Below, piece after piece: positions 1 to 7,287 of a DNA stretch of 12,788 nt. Numbering within the stretch: the stretch's first letter is position 1; each line of letters starts with the position of its first letter. The position numbers were made by a program, and so were the translations under genes. Origin of the DNA: an uncultured Gemmatimonadota bacterium (lineage in GTDB: Bacteria > Gemmatimonadota > Gemmatimonadetes > Gemmatimonadales > Gemmatimonadaceae); assembly GCA_946479895.1 (NCBI GenBank), contig CAMLHT010000102.1, positions 1 to 12,788 of the forward strand. The letters are read 5' to 3'. The notes under the pieces are model-generated. The model saw only the letters and a program-made list of their open reading frames with translations. It did not search any database and was not told where the DNA came from.

Positions 1-126
1 CCCACCGACCCCGTGACCATCGCCGGCGCGATGCTGCTCCTGGCGAGCGTCAGCGCGGTGGCGGCGTGGATCCCGGCGCGGCGCGCGGCGTTCGTGAATC
101 CGCTCGAGGCGCTGAACGACGGTTAG
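1..126 (+). CDS. ABC transporter permease, C-terminal end (FtsX/MacB type), partial
   Basis: This is the last 41 codons of a gene that begins before the window, read in frame 1 and ending in TAG at 124-126. The residues contain a hydrophobic segment (IAGAMLLLASVSAVAAW) followed by IPARRAAFVNPLEALNDG. A final transmembrane helix, then an IPARRAA.xxPLEAL tail, is the usual C-terminus of FtsX/MacB-like permeases, which move lipoproteins, peptides or antibiotics or couple ATP hydrolysis to periplasmic work. The substrate cannot be told from this fragment. It is followed 46 bp later by mnmA on the same strand, which appears to have its own promoter. The family call is fairly safe; the subfamily is open. 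Confidence 0.8.
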   Translation, partial: PTDPVTIAGAMLLLASVSAVAAWIPARRAAFVNPLEALNDG

Positions 127-159
127 CGGCCGTCGGGAGAGCGATGCCGGCCTCGCGGA

Positions 160-165
160 TATATT
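160..165 (+). promoter_or_regulatory. -10-like box TATATT just before mnmA
   Basis: TATATT lies at 160-165 in an otherwise GC-rich stretch. It ends 7 bases before the GTG at 173, so a transcript started from it would begin at or next to the start codon. The same hexamer serves the SRP RNA gene further on. I see no good -35 box at 16-18 bp upstream and no Shine-Dalgarno sequence before the GTG. This is inference from sequence only. Confidence 0.4.
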
Positions 166-172
166 CCGTATC

Positions 173-1300
173 GTGACCGCTCGCTCCCCCGCCCCGCCGC
201 CGGGCACCCGCGTCCTCGCCGCGATGAGCGGCGGCGTCGATTCCTCCGTCGCCGCCGCGGTCCTCGTGCGCCAGGGCTATGACGTCGTCGGCGTCACGAT
301 GAAGCTGTTCAGCGACGGCGGCGACCTGCCCGACCGCCCCTGCTGCTCGCTCGACTCGGTGAACGACGCGCGGCGCATCTGCCAGCAGCTCGGCGTCCCG
401 CACTACGTCCTGAATCTCGAGAGCGCCTTCGGCCGCGACGTCGTCGACGACTTCGTCGCCGAGTACGCGCGCGGGCGGACCCCGATCCCCTGCGTGCGCT
501 GCAACACGTTCACGAAGTTCCGCGACCTCCTGCACAAGGCCGACGCGATCGACGCCCGGTGGGTCGCGACGGGGCACTACGCGCGCGTGGTGAACGGCGA
601 GCTGCATCGCGGCGCAAACCGGGACAAGGACCAGTCCTACTTCCTGTGGGGCATCGACCGCGCGGTGCTCCAGCGGATGCTGCTTCCGGTCGGGGACCGG
701 TCGAAGGCCGAGACCCGGGCCACGGCCCATCGGCTCGGCCTCGAGCTGATCGCCGAAAAGACCGAGAGCCAGGACATCTGCTTCGTCCCGGACGGCGATC
801 ACACGAAGATCATCCGGGCGAAGCTTGGCGCCGACGCGCCGTCGCTCTCGCCGGGCCCGTTCGTGCTGTCGGACGGCCGCGTGGTGGGCATGCACGACGG
901 TCATGCGCGTTACACTATCGGCCAGCGCCGGGGAGTGCCGGGCGGTTTCCCGGAGCCGATGTACGTCATCGACATCCGGCCCGCCGATCGCGCCGTGGTG
1001 ATCGGGCCCCGGCCGGAGCTGTTCGGCAACGGCGTCATCGCCCGCGAGATGAACTGGCTGGTCGACCGCCCGTCCCTCGGGGCGATGGTCGAAGTGCAGA
1101 TCAGGCACCGCGCGCCGACGGCCGTCGCCGAAGTCGTGCGACTGGAGGCCGATGAATTCGAGCTGGCGCTCCAGGAGCCGGTGGCGGCCATCGCCCCGGG
1201 CCAGTCGCTGGTGATCTACGAGGGCGACCGCGTCCTCGGCGGCGGAATCATCGAAGCGTCGCGGCGGGCGCGGGCCGGCCTGCCCGTGCTCGCCGCCTGA
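173..1300 (+). CDS. mnmA: tRNA-specific 2-thiouridylase MnmA
   Basis: MnmA (375 aa) makes the 2-thiouridine at wobble position 34 of Lys, Glu and Gln tRNAs in the cytoplasm. It adenylates the base with ATP and inserts sulfur passed down a relay from cysteine desulfurase. The N-terminus has the PP-loop SGGVDSS (residues 19-25). Cys110 in TPIPCVRCN matches the catalytic cysteine, and Cys203 in ESQDICFVPDG matches the second, persulfide-carrying cysteine. GHYAR (134-138) and DKDQSYFLW (151-159) are family signatures, and the C-terminal beta domain has YTIGQRRG. Length is normal for the family. The GTG at 173 is the natural start because the PP-loop strand begins soon after it; no Shine-Dalgarno sequence precedes it, and a -10-like box sits 7 bases upstream, suggesting a leaderless mRNA. 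Extra cysteines (57, 58, 70, 107) mark the cysteine-rich branch of the family. It ends 3 bp from the convergent lipoprotein gene. Confidence 0.97.
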   Translation: MTARSPAPPPGTRVLAAMSGGVDSSVAAAVLVRQGYDVVGVTMKLFSDGGDLPDRPCCSLDSVNDARRICQQLGVPHYVLNLESAFGRDVVDDFVAEYARGRTPIPCVRCNTFTKFRDLLHKADAIDARWVATGHYARVVNGELHRGANRDKDQSYFLWGIDRAVLQRMLLPVGDRSKAETRATAHRLGLELIAEKTESQDICFVPDGDHTKIIRAKLGADAPSLSPGPFVLSDGRVVGMHDGHARYTIGQRRGVPGGFPEPMYVIDIRPADRAVVIGPRPELFGNGVIAREMNWLVDRPSLGAMVEVQIRHRAPTAVAEVVRLEADEFELALQEPVAAIAPGQSLVIYEGDRVLGGGIIEASRRARAGLPVLAA

Positions 1301-1303
1301 CCG

Positions 1304-3304
1304 CTATCTCGTCCGGATCACCGAGATCGTGATCGTCGGCGGGAGCGCGCCTCCCGACGTGCCGGTCGCGCGCACGAAGGAGTCGGCGTCTTCGAGCCCG
1401 GTGAAGCGATAGACCTTGAACCCGCCGGAGATCATCGTCACCGTGCTCTTCGTGCCGTTCGCGAGCGGCGTTCCGGTGAGGGGCCAGACGAACGGAGTTC
1501 CGTCGCCATGCTGCAGGCCCGCGTACATCGCGCGCAGGTTCCAGCTCGGCTGCGTGAACCGCGCGTTCACGTCGGTCACGTGGTCGTCGGCGTAGGCCGC
1601 GATCTCGAAGTCCCGCAGGAGAGCCCGCAGTCCGACTTCATCCACGCCGAATCGCTTCTGGAGGTTCGTGAGGCCCGCGTCCCCGGCGTTCACGAAGTCG
1701 TACCACACCCGGCCGTCCGCCTGCAGCTTCTGGTCGACGGCATAGCGGAGGAACGCCCAGATCGCCCCGCGGGTCCGCAGCGCGTCGCCCGAGCCGAACG
1801 GGCTGGTCGTCGTCGTCAGCGACATGTACTCGTCGTAGTTCAGGAACTCGCCGACGAAATACGTCAGGAATGATTCGAACGCCGCGCTCGTGCCGACGGC
1901 CTCGTAGCCGATGTTCGCGCGTGGCCCCCGGCCCGTGATCCGATAGTACAGCAGCTCCTCGGCGATGTGACTCAATCCCTCGTTGAGCCAGAGCTCTTCG
2001 CTCGGAGCCGCGTTGGTAAGCACGTACCGGCGGCGGGCGAAGTTGATCATGTGCTGGAACTCGTGCGCGACGGTCACATCGGTGACCTGGTCGACGAAGC
2101 TCTTCCGCATGAACGAATTGCCGTTCACCGTCCCCAGCGAATCCGGGACGAGAAGGTAGAACATCTCGGCGACGTTGCTGCCGGCGCACTGCGCCTTCGG
2201 CAGCAGGTCACGCGAGTGCGTGAGGCCGCCGACGTAGTAGCTCGCTCCCGCGGGAGTCCGCTCGTTGACCGCCTTCGTGAAGACGAGCAGCACGCGCTCG
2301 TTGCCGTCGAGGTCCGTCGGCTTGCCGAACTGCGTGGTGTCGAGCGGATAGATCACCGAGTCGAACATCGCCGCGAACCGCGCGTATTCCGCGTCGGTGT
2401 ACCCGTCGGCCCGCGGATTACGCGGGTCGTCGAGGACGATCGCCGTGTTCGAGACGGCGGCCACGCGCGCCGCGATGTCGTTGCGCGCGTCCGTGCAGCC
2501 GTTGGCATCGGCCGCCCCGCCGATGTTGACGTTGATCGTCATGACGTCGCCGACCGCGGGCGGAGTCGCGTTGAAGGCGGCCCGCCGCGAACGGCTGGCG
2601 TACCAGGCGCGGGCACCGGCGGCGAATGGCGCCACGGCGGCCGCCTCGGCCCGACGGTGCGCCATCTCGGCACCGACGTCGCGGGGATGCCGCAATGCGG
2701 CGGACGACGCGAGAGACAGGGATCCGGAAGACTGCCCGGGCGCGACGGCACCGAAGGCCGACGCCGCGCCCAGCCCGACGCCGGTGATCTCGACGCTGCT
2801 CGCGCCCGTGGTCGTCAGCGAGGTGTTGTGGACGATGACCACGTAGTCGCCGCCGGTGGCGGCGGCGCAGAATCCGGCGGCGCCGATGTCGGTGACCACC
2901 TGCCCCACGGCCATCGGCGTGGGCGTTACCGCCCCGCACGTCGTGGCCGGCACCTCGACCCGCGCCGAGTCGGACTTGCCCCCAGCCGCCGCGACGATCC
3001 AGGTCGAGCCGCCCATGCGCATCGCCGTCGCCACGCCCTGCGCATCCACCGCCACGAGGGTCGGGTCGCGCGAGACGAACGAGACGGGAATGGTGCCCTC
3101 CGGGGCCGTGCCGCCCGCGTCCGTCGTCACGACCACCGAGAAGGTGACCTGCTGCTGGACCGCGTAGAGCTGGGCCGTCCGCGGGGATATCGCCACCGAC
3201 GCGACCGACTTCGCGGGATCGAGCGGCTCCTTGCACGCCACCAGCGCGAGAGCCGCGGCGATGGAAGCTCGAAGGCCGAAACGCGAAGGGGAGGACGACG
3301 ACAT
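1304..3304 (-). CDS. secreted lipoprotein with Ig-like (BIG2) domain and M30-like zinc protease signature
   Basis: This encodes about 666 aa. The chosen ATG at 3304 gives a textbook lipoprotein signal: basic Ser/Arg start, a hydrophobic run, then the lipobox LVAC with Cys24. It also has GGAG five bases upstream. A longer in-frame start at 3409 would bury that signal, so I reject it. Residues about 31-118 look like a BIG2 Ig-like domain (SVASVAISPRTAQL, then VDAQGVATA). The catalytic part holds HEFQH at residues 414-418 (codons near 2051-2065), followed by WLNEGLSHIAEE with Glu442. HEXXH plus a downstream NEG Glu is the pattern of M30 (hyicolysin-like) metallopeptidases. A C-terminal region (about 610-666) has beta-rich character. 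The protein is probably anchored to the outer face of a membrane and cleaves extracellular protein; the substrate is unknown. The gene stands alone, with 158 bp upstream and direct repeats there. Confidence 0.8.
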   Translation of the reverse strand: MSSSSPSRFGLRASIAAALALVACKEPLDPAKSVASVAISPRTAQLYAVQQQVTFSVVVTTDAGGTAPEGTIPVSFVSRDPTLVAVDAQGVATAMRMGGSTWIVAAAGGKSDSARVEVPATTCGAVTPTPMAVGQVVTDIGAAGFCAAATGGDYVVIVHNTSLTTTGASSVEITGVGLGAASAFGAVAPGQSSGSLSLASSAALRHPRDVGAEMAHRRAEAAAVAPFAAGARAWYASRSRRAAFNATPPAVGDVMTINVNIGGAADANGCTDARNDIAARVAAVSNTAIVLDDPRNPRADGYTDAEYARFAAMFDSVIYPLDTTQFGKPTDLDGNERVLLVFTKAVNERTPAGASYYVGGLTHSRDLLPKAQCAGSNVAEMFYLLVPDSLGTVNGNSFMRKSFVDQVTDVTVAHEFQHMINFARRRYVLTNAAPSEELWLNEGLSHIAEELLYYRITGRGPRANIGYEAVGTSAAFESFLTYFVGEFLNYDEYMSLTTTTSPFGSGDALRTRGAIWAFLRYAVDQKLQADGRVWYDFVNAGDAGLTNLQKRFGVDEVGLRALLRDFEIAAYADDHVTDVNARFTQPSWNLRAMYAGLQHGDGTPFVWPLTGTPLANGTKSTVTMISGGFKVYRFTGLEDADSFVRATGTSGGALPPTITISVIRTR

Positions 3305-3309
3305 TGATG

Positions 3310-3313
3310 CTCC
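3310..3313 (-). promoter_or_regulatory. Shine-Dalgarno GGAG of the lipoprotein gene
   Basis: On the minus strand GGAG is followed by five bases (CATCA) and then the ATG at 3304-3302. It supports this start over the longer in-frame one, which would place non-signal residues ahead of the lipoprotein signal peptide. Confidence 0.6.
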
Positions 3314-3336
3314 GGCCGGGAATGAGGAGGACCCGA

Positions 3337-3366
3337 ATGATGGTGAGCCGGCGCAGCCTGCGGCAA
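3337..3366 (-). promoter_or_regulatory. possible promoter of the lipoprotein gene
   Basis: On the minus strand TTGCCG (3366-3361) is separated by 18 bp from CATCAT (3342-3337). Each matches the sigma-70 consensus at four of six positions, so the call is weak. Its support is position: it sits 33 bp ahead of the start codon, with the direct repeats ending 4 bp upstream of the -35 box, where an activator usually binds. Confidence 0.25.
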
Positions 3367-3370
3367 CTGG

Positions 3371-3405
3371 GCAACGCGCTCCCGGAGCGTGCAACGTGCT
3401 CCCGG
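3371..3405. repeat. pair of 15-bp direct repeats upstream of the lipoprotein gene
   Basis: On the plus strand GCAACGCGCTCCCGG (3371-3385) and GCAACGTGCTCCCGG (3391-3405) differ at one base and are spaced exactly 20 bp start to start, about two helical turns. They lie between dnaJ and the lipoprotein gene, 67-101 bp ahead of its start codon. Such phased repeats are typical of tandem transcription-factor sites. No factor can be named. Confidence 0.6.
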
Positions 3406-3462
3406 TCACACGGAAGTGGGAATATCCCCTTCACGGCGGCGAAGGTTCCGCCGGCCGGATGC

Positions 3463-4596
3463 CTAGAACTTCAGGTTTCCGGCCTCCGCGAACTCGCGCA
3501 TGGCCCGCTCCTGCTCCTCGGTGAGCTTGTCCGGCACCGTCACCTCGACCACGACGATGAGGTCACCCTTCGCGGTATCCCGCTCGATGCCCTGCCCCGG
3601 AACGCGGAAGCGCTTTCCGCTCGGCGTGCCGGGCGGAATCCGGATCGTCACCTTCTTTCCGTCGATCGTCTTGACGCTGATCTTCGACCCGAGCGTCGCC
3701 TGGGCGATGTTGATCGGGACGGGGGCGATGACGTCGAGGCCTTCGCGCCGGTAGAAGCGATCGGGCTGCACGTTGAACGTGATGATGAGGTCACCGGGCT
3801 GGCCGTTCTTCGTGCCGCGGCCGCCCTGCCCCTTGAGACGGATCTTCGCCCCGGAGTCGACACCCGCCGGCACCGTGATCATCACCTTCTTGCGATTGCG
3901 GACCTCGCCGGACCCGTTGCAGGTCGGGCAGCGCTCGGACGGCACCTGGCCGCGGCCGAGGCACATCGGGCATGGCCGCTGGACGGCGAATCCCCCCTGA
4001 CCGAAGGAGATCGTGCCGCGCCCGCCGCATTCGGGACAGGTCTGGATCTTCGCGCCGGGAGCGCCGCCGGACCCGTGACAGGTCTGGCACTCCTCGTTGA
4101 CTTCCAGGTCGACCGGGACCTTGCCGCCGAGTGCCGCCGTGCGGAACGGGATCTCGAGCGCCGCCTCGATGTCCTGGCCACGCTCGTTGGCCTTCTGCTG
4201 GCGTCCACCGGCCCGCCCGCCGCCGAACATCGAGCTGAAGATGTCGCCGAGCCCACCGAGCCCGCCGATATCGAACTCCTCGTACCGGTACGACCCGCCT
4301 CCCGGCGCGCCCGTACCGAAGCCGCCCCCGAAGCCGGGGCCGGGGCCGCCTGCCGGGCGACCGCCGCCGAAGGCCCCGAGCTGCCGCATCTGGTCGTATT
4401 GCTTCCGCTTCTCGGCGTCGCCGATGACCTGGTACGCCTCGGAGATTTCCTTGAAGCGGTCGGCGGCCTTCGGGTCGTTCTGGTTCTTGTCGGGGTGGTG
4501 CTTCGCGGCCAGCTTGCGGTACTGCTTCTTGATCTCGTCCTGCGTGGCCGACGCGGACACGCCGAGCACCGCGTAGTAATCCTTGTTGGTCGCCAC
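3463..4596 (-). CDS. dnaJ: chaperone DnaJ (Hsp40)
   Basis: DnaJ (377 aa) delivers unfolded protein to DnaK and stimulates its ATPase in the cytoplasm. The N-terminal J domain spans residues about 5-70 with the essential HPD at 34-36. A Gly-rich linker (about 75-130) follows. Four zinc-binding CxxCxGxG-type repeats begin at Cys170/173, Cys187/190, Cys209/212 and Cys223/226, so all eight ligands are present. The peptide-binding and dimerisation region fills the rest (about 235-350). The third repeat reads CPMCLGRG, a normal variation. The start is GTG, 14 bp after the grpE stop, with only weak Shine-Dalgarno character, so translation may depend on grpE. dnaK and hrcA are not in the window. The full type I architecture separates it from CbpA-like proteins, which lack the zinc repeats. 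Confidence 0.97.
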   Translation of the reverse strand: MATNKDYYAVLGVSASATQDEIKKQYRKLAAKHHPDKNQNDPKAADRFKEISEAYQVIGDAEKRKQYDQMRQLGAFGGGRPAGGPGPGFGGGFGTGAPGGGSYRYEEFDIGGLGGLGDIFSSMFGGGRAGGRQQKANERGQDIEAALEIPFRTAALGGKVPVDLEVNEECQTCHGSGGAPGAKIQTCPECGGRGTISFGQGGFAVQRPCPMCLGRGQVPSERCPTCNGSGEVRNRKKVMITVPAGVDSGAKIRLKGQGGRGTKNGQPGDLIITFNVQPDRFYRREGLDVIAPVPINIAQATLGSKISVKTIDGKKVTIRIPPGTPSGKRFRVPGQGIERDTAKGDLIVVVEVTVPDKLTEEQERAMREFAEAGNLKF

Positions 4597-4610
4597 GGGT
4601 CAGGTCCGTT

Positions 4611-5159
4611 CTATCCGTTCCACTGTCTCACGACGACGCGGGCCGGCCGGAGCAGCTGGCCGTTGTGCCGGTAGCCGACCTGGAAGACCCGGGAAACCGT
4701 GTGATCCTCGTCCGCCGACTGCGCCGGCTCCGTGGAAACCGCCTCGTGCAAGGAGGGATCGAACGCCGCGTTCACCGGGTCGATCACCTCGACGCCGACG
4801 CCGGCCAGGACCTTCTGGAGCTTCCGCTCGACCATGTCGGCGCCCTGCGTGATGGTGACCGGGTCGACCGACGCGGGATCGACGTGGGCGAAACGGGAGA
4901 GGTCGTCGAGCGGATCGAGCAGCTGCCGGATGAGCGTCGACTGCCCGCGCGCCTCGGCCTCCGATCGCTCGCGCATGGAGCGCTTGCGGTAATTGTCGTA
5001 TTCGGCCGCGAGGCGGAGGTACTTCTCGCGCTGATCGGCAAGCTCACGCTGCGCGCCATCCTGGCGCGAACCGTCCTCGGCCTGCCCGGATGTCTCCGTG
5101 GCGCCGTCTTCGGCGGGCTGGTCGTTGAGCTCGATGGGGCTGTCGTCGGAGCGTTGCAT
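4611..5159 (-). CDS. grpE: nucleotide exchange factor GrpE
   Basis: GrpE (182 aa) releases ADP from DnaK and so resets the Hsp70 cycle. The first ~35 residues are acidic and disordered-looking. A charged helix follows (about 36-75, containing LRLAAEYDNYRKR), which fits the long dimeric coiled coil. The C-terminal beta domain has FDPSLHEAV (133-141) and VFQVGYRHNGQLLRPARV (158-175), the classic family signature. I chose the ATG at 5159 because an acidic, low-complexity N-terminus is normal for GrpE. A GTG at 5234 in the same frame would add 25 residues without family support. Neither start has a good Shine-Dalgarno sequence, so the start is uncertain. It is followed 14 bp later by dnaJ, its functional partner. 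The 140 bp before it probably contain its promoter, but I recognise no CIRCE element there. Confidence 0.93.
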   Translation of the reverse strand: MQRSDDSPIELNDQPAEDGATETSGQAEDGSRQDGAQRELADQREKYLRLAAEYDNYRKRSMRERSEAEARGQSTLIRQLLDPLDDLSRFAHVDPASVDPVTITQGADMVERKLQKVLAGVGVEVIDPVNAAFDPSLHEAVSTEPAQSADEDHTVSRVFQVGYRHNGQLLRPARVVVRQWNG

Positions 5160-5299
5160 GGATTTGCTGTACGGAAGAAAGGCGGAAACGGTTCGCCGGT
5201 CCAGTGAGGGAGCGCGGGTGAGCGTGGGGAACACGCCGCGGGACGGACCGCAGGCGGGGGTTGCAACGGCCGGACCATCGGGCGCTGCCGGGGTGGCAG
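5160..5299. other. cinA-grpE intergenic region
   Basis: This 140-bp gap breaks the otherwise tight minus-strand series and is the likely place for a grpE-dnaJ promoter. I see no CIRCE inverted repeat and no convincing -35/-10 pair. At 5284-5300 there is a perfect 6-bp inverted repeat, GCTGCC and GGCAGC with a 5-base loop, at the cinA stop codon. It has no T-tract, so at best it is a weak or Rho-assisted 3' end. Confidence 0.35.
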
Positions 5300-6592
5300 C
5301 TACGCGACCGCGCGCCGGATCATCTCGAGCGCCGCCTGGGCGCTGCGACGCCGGATCTCATCGCGATCCCCGATCAGGCTGAAGCGGCGGGCCGAGACGT
5401 CGCCGCCACAGTCGAGGGCGATCCAGACGGTGCCGACGGGCTTGTCGGGCGTCGCGCCGCCCGGCCCGGCGATGCCCGTGATCCCGACGCCAATCGAGGT
5501 GCCGAAGCGCCTGCGCACGCCGCTCGCCATGGCTCGCGCCACCGGCTCGCTGACCGCACCGTGCGCCGCCAGCTGCGACTCCGGGACCTCCAGCTCATCG
5601 CGCTTGACGCGATCGGCGTAGGCGATGACGCCGCCGACGACGACGTCGCTCGAGCCGGCAATGGCAGTCAGCCTCGCCCCGAGCAGGCCCCCGGTGCAGC
5701 TCTCGGCCACCGCGATCGTGCGGTGCGTGGCCCGGCACTTCTCCAGCACCACGGCGGCGAGGTCGACGTCGCCTTCGGCGTAGGTGCAGTCCCCGGCGAC
5801 GATCCCGATCGTGGCAGCCGCGCTCTCGAGTCGCCGGTCGGCTTCGGCCGGATCGTGGCCGGAGATGGTGAGCCGCAGGTCCACGCCTTCCGGAGAAGGC
5901 AGGTAGGCGAGCGAAACGCCTTCGCCCAGCGGCAGGGACCCGATCCGGTCCCCCAGGAGCGATTCGGCGACGCCCGTGGTGCGCAGCGTTCGCGAGCGGA
6001 CGACGTGCTGCGACGGATATCGCGCGGCGAGCAGAGGCACGAGCGTGTCGTCGGTCATGCCGCGCATCTCGCGCGGAACCCCGGGCAGCATGGCCACCCA
6101 GCGCTTCCGGTCATCCTCGATGAAGACACCCGGGGCGGAGCCATGCCGGTTCGTGAGCTTCGTCGCCCCGACGGGGAGCGCCGCCTGCGCCATGTTCGAG
6201 GCAGGCATCTCGCGGCCGAAGCGCGCGCGCCACCGCTCCTTCATCCACGCCACGTGCGCCTCGTCGATCACCATGGCGCGCCCGAAGACGTCGGCCACGG
6301 CCGCCTTGCTTCGATCGTCCGCGGTCGGTCCGAGGCCACCGGTGGTGATCACCGCGCCGGTGCGCTCGAGGGCCTCCTCGACCGCGCGCCGGATGCCCGC
6401 CGGGTCGTCGCCCACGGACGTGCGTCGCGCGACGCGAATCCCGACTTCCGCGAGCTTGCGCGCGAGGTAGGCGCCGTTGGTGTCGAGCGTGAACCCGAGG
6501 AGGAGCTCGTCGCCGATGGTGAGGATCTCGACCGCCGCCGATTCCGAAGCAGCCTGCCTCGATCCTGTCGAGGGGACTTCGGCGCCGGCCAT
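5300..6592 (-). CDS. cinA: CinA-like protein (NMN deamidase / ADP-ribose pyrophosphatase family)
   Basis: This 430-aa protein has both CinA domains. The N-terminal COG1058 (MoaB/MogA-like) domain runs from VEILTIGDELLLGFTLDTN (about 21-39) through ITTGGLGPTADD (82-93) to about 190. In characterised relatives it hydrolyses ADP-ribose. The C-terminal domain (about 272-425) has ESCTGG with Ser298 and YADRVKRDEL with Lys330, the Ser/Lys pair used by nicotinamide-nucleotide amidases, then ITGIAGPGGATPDKPVGTVW. It probably recycles NMN and related nucleotides in the cytoplasm. In some bacteria the gene is linked to competence, but nothing here shows that. The start is ATG, 4 bp after the pgsA stop. 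The first ~20 residues lie ahead of the conserved core, and part of them is encoded by a short palindrome (6557-6573). It is the last gene before the 140-bp gap to grpE. Confidence 0.95.
   Translation of the reverse strand: MAGAEVPSTGSRQAASESAAVEILTIGDELLLGFTLDTNGAYLARKLAEVGIRVARRTSVGDDPAGIRRAVEEALERTGAVITTGGLGPTADDRSKAAVADVFGRAMVIDEAHVAWMKERWRARFGREMPASNMAQAALPVGATKLTNRHGSAPGVFIEDDRKRWVAMLPGVPREMRGMTDDTLVPLLAARYPSQHVVRSRTLRTTGVAESLLGDRIGSLPLGEGVSLAYLPSPEGVDLRLTISGHDPAEADRRLESAAATIGIVAGDCTYAEGDVDLAAVVLEKCRATHRTIAVAESCTGGLLGARLTAIAGSSDVVVGGVIAYADRVKRDELEVPESQLAAHGAVSEPVARAMASGVRRRFGTSIGVGITGIAGPGGATPDKPVGTVWIALDCGGDVSARRFSLIGDRDEIRRRSAQAALEMIRRAVA
6557..6573. repeat. short palindrome inside the 5' end of cinA
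   Basis: CCTCGA and TCGAGG flank a 5-base loop (TCCTG). On the minus strand it reads CCTCGACAGGATCGAGG and is followed by CAGGC. From memory this resembles the dispersed CTTCGACAGGCTCAGGACAGGC-type repeats found in many bacterial genomes. It encodes residues 7-12 of CinA, in an extension ahead of the conserved core. The hairpin is directly visible; its membership in a repeat family is inference. Confidence 0.4.
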
Positions 6593-6596
6593 CGGG

Positions 6597-7280
6597 CTAG
6601 TGGCCCTCGTCGGCGACCGCCTTGCCGAGAAACACGCCGCTGTATCGCTGGACGTAGAGGACGAGCGAATAGAGCGTCAGGCCGACCGCGCCGATCATGC
6701 ACACGACGCCGAGGATGCCGTTGAAGTGCCGGAAGGCGTTCCAGGCCGTTCCCGTCCAGCCATAGGCGTGCGCCGCCGTGGCCGCCCAGAACCAGAAGAA
6801 GGCCGCGCCGACCCAGGTCATCTGGAAGCCCGTCTTCCACTTCGCGGGGCCGATGGCGCTGATCACGACGCCACGGCGCGCGGCCATCTGGCGAAACACC
6901 GTCATCGCCACCTCGCGCCCGAGGATGACGATCGCGACCCAGAGCGGGAGTCCCACCGGGCCCCACGGCGTGATGAACTTCAGCGAGTCCGCGACGTGCA
7001 CGATGCCCGCGTCGGGGCCCTTGGGCCGCATCAGCAGGTACATCGGGACCATCGTCACGACGAGAAAGAGCTTGTCGGCGAGCGGGTCGAGCTGCTTCCC
7101 GAGGTCGGTGATCGAGTTGCGGGACCGCGCGAGGCGGCCGTCCCAGTAGTCGCTGACCGCCAGCACCACGAAAAGCACGAACGCCACCGCGCGATAGGTC
7201 GCGGATGGCGTCAGGGGCAGCCATCCGACCAGGGGTGACGCGGCGATGCGTCCGACCGTGATGGCGTTTGGAAGGTTCAC
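6597..7280 (-). CDS. pgsA: CDP-diacylglycerol-glycerol-3-phosphate 3-phosphatidyltransferase
   Basis: PgsA (227 aa) is a membrane enzyme that joins CDP-diacylglycerol and glycerol 3-phosphate to phosphatidylglycerol phosphate, the committed step to phosphatidylglycerol and cardiolipin. The CDP-alcohol phosphotransferase motif is complete: Asp44, Asp47-Gly48, Ala51-Arg52, Gly61, Asp65 and Asp69, with exact family spacing (SDYWDGRLAR, then GKQLDPLADK). Several hydrophobic segments follow (about 31-43, 71-84, 109-120, 152-172, 188-210), as expected. The opening MNLPNAITVGRI is typical for PgsA rather than PssA. It starts at a GTG 7 bp after the mglA stop without a clear Shine-Dalgarno sequence, which suggests coupling to mglA. 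cinA follows after 4 bp; pgsA next to cinA is a common pairing in bacteria. Confidence 0.95.
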   Translation of the reverse strand: MNLPNAITVGRIAASPLVGWLPLTPSATYRAVAFVLFVVLAVSDYWDGRLARSRNSITDLGKQLDPLADKLFLVVTMVPMYLLMRPKGPDAGIVHVADSLKFITPWGPVGLPLWVAIVILGREVAMTVFRQMAARRGVVISAIGPAKWKTGFQMTWVGAAFFWFWAATAAHAYGWTGTAWNAFRHFNGILGVVCMIGAVGLTLYSLVLYVQRYSGVFLGKAVADEGH

Positions 7281-7287
7281 GACTGAA

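Noticed and set aside
50..1108. Long minus-strand open frame opposite mnmA
   Set aside because: Its protein is rich in Arg, Ala, Asp and His with no family features, typical of the antisense of a GC-rich gene. mnmA on the other strand is certain.
1967..3307. Plus-strand open frame of over 400 codons inside the lipoprotein gene
   Set aside because: Antisense shadow with Arg/Asp-rich low-complexity sequence. The minus-strand lipoprotein has a signal, a Shine-Dalgarno sequence and zinc motifs.
3380..3404. Terminator after dnaJ formed by the CGCTC/GAGCG repeats
   Set aside because: The pairing is only five bases with no T-tract. The direct-repeat reading explains the sequence better.
3304..4674. 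Plus-strand open frame across dnaJ
   Set aside because: Antisense of dnaJ, whose J domain and zinc repeats are complete on the minus strand.
5160..5299. Possible CIRCE (HrcA operator) ahead of grpE
   Set aside because: No match to the TTAGCACTC-9 bases-GAGTGCTAA inverted repeat in the gap.
5261..6724. Plus-strand 487-codon open frame across cinA
   Set aside because: Shadow of cinA and part of pgsA, composed mainly of Arg, Ala, Gly and Asp without recognisable motifs.
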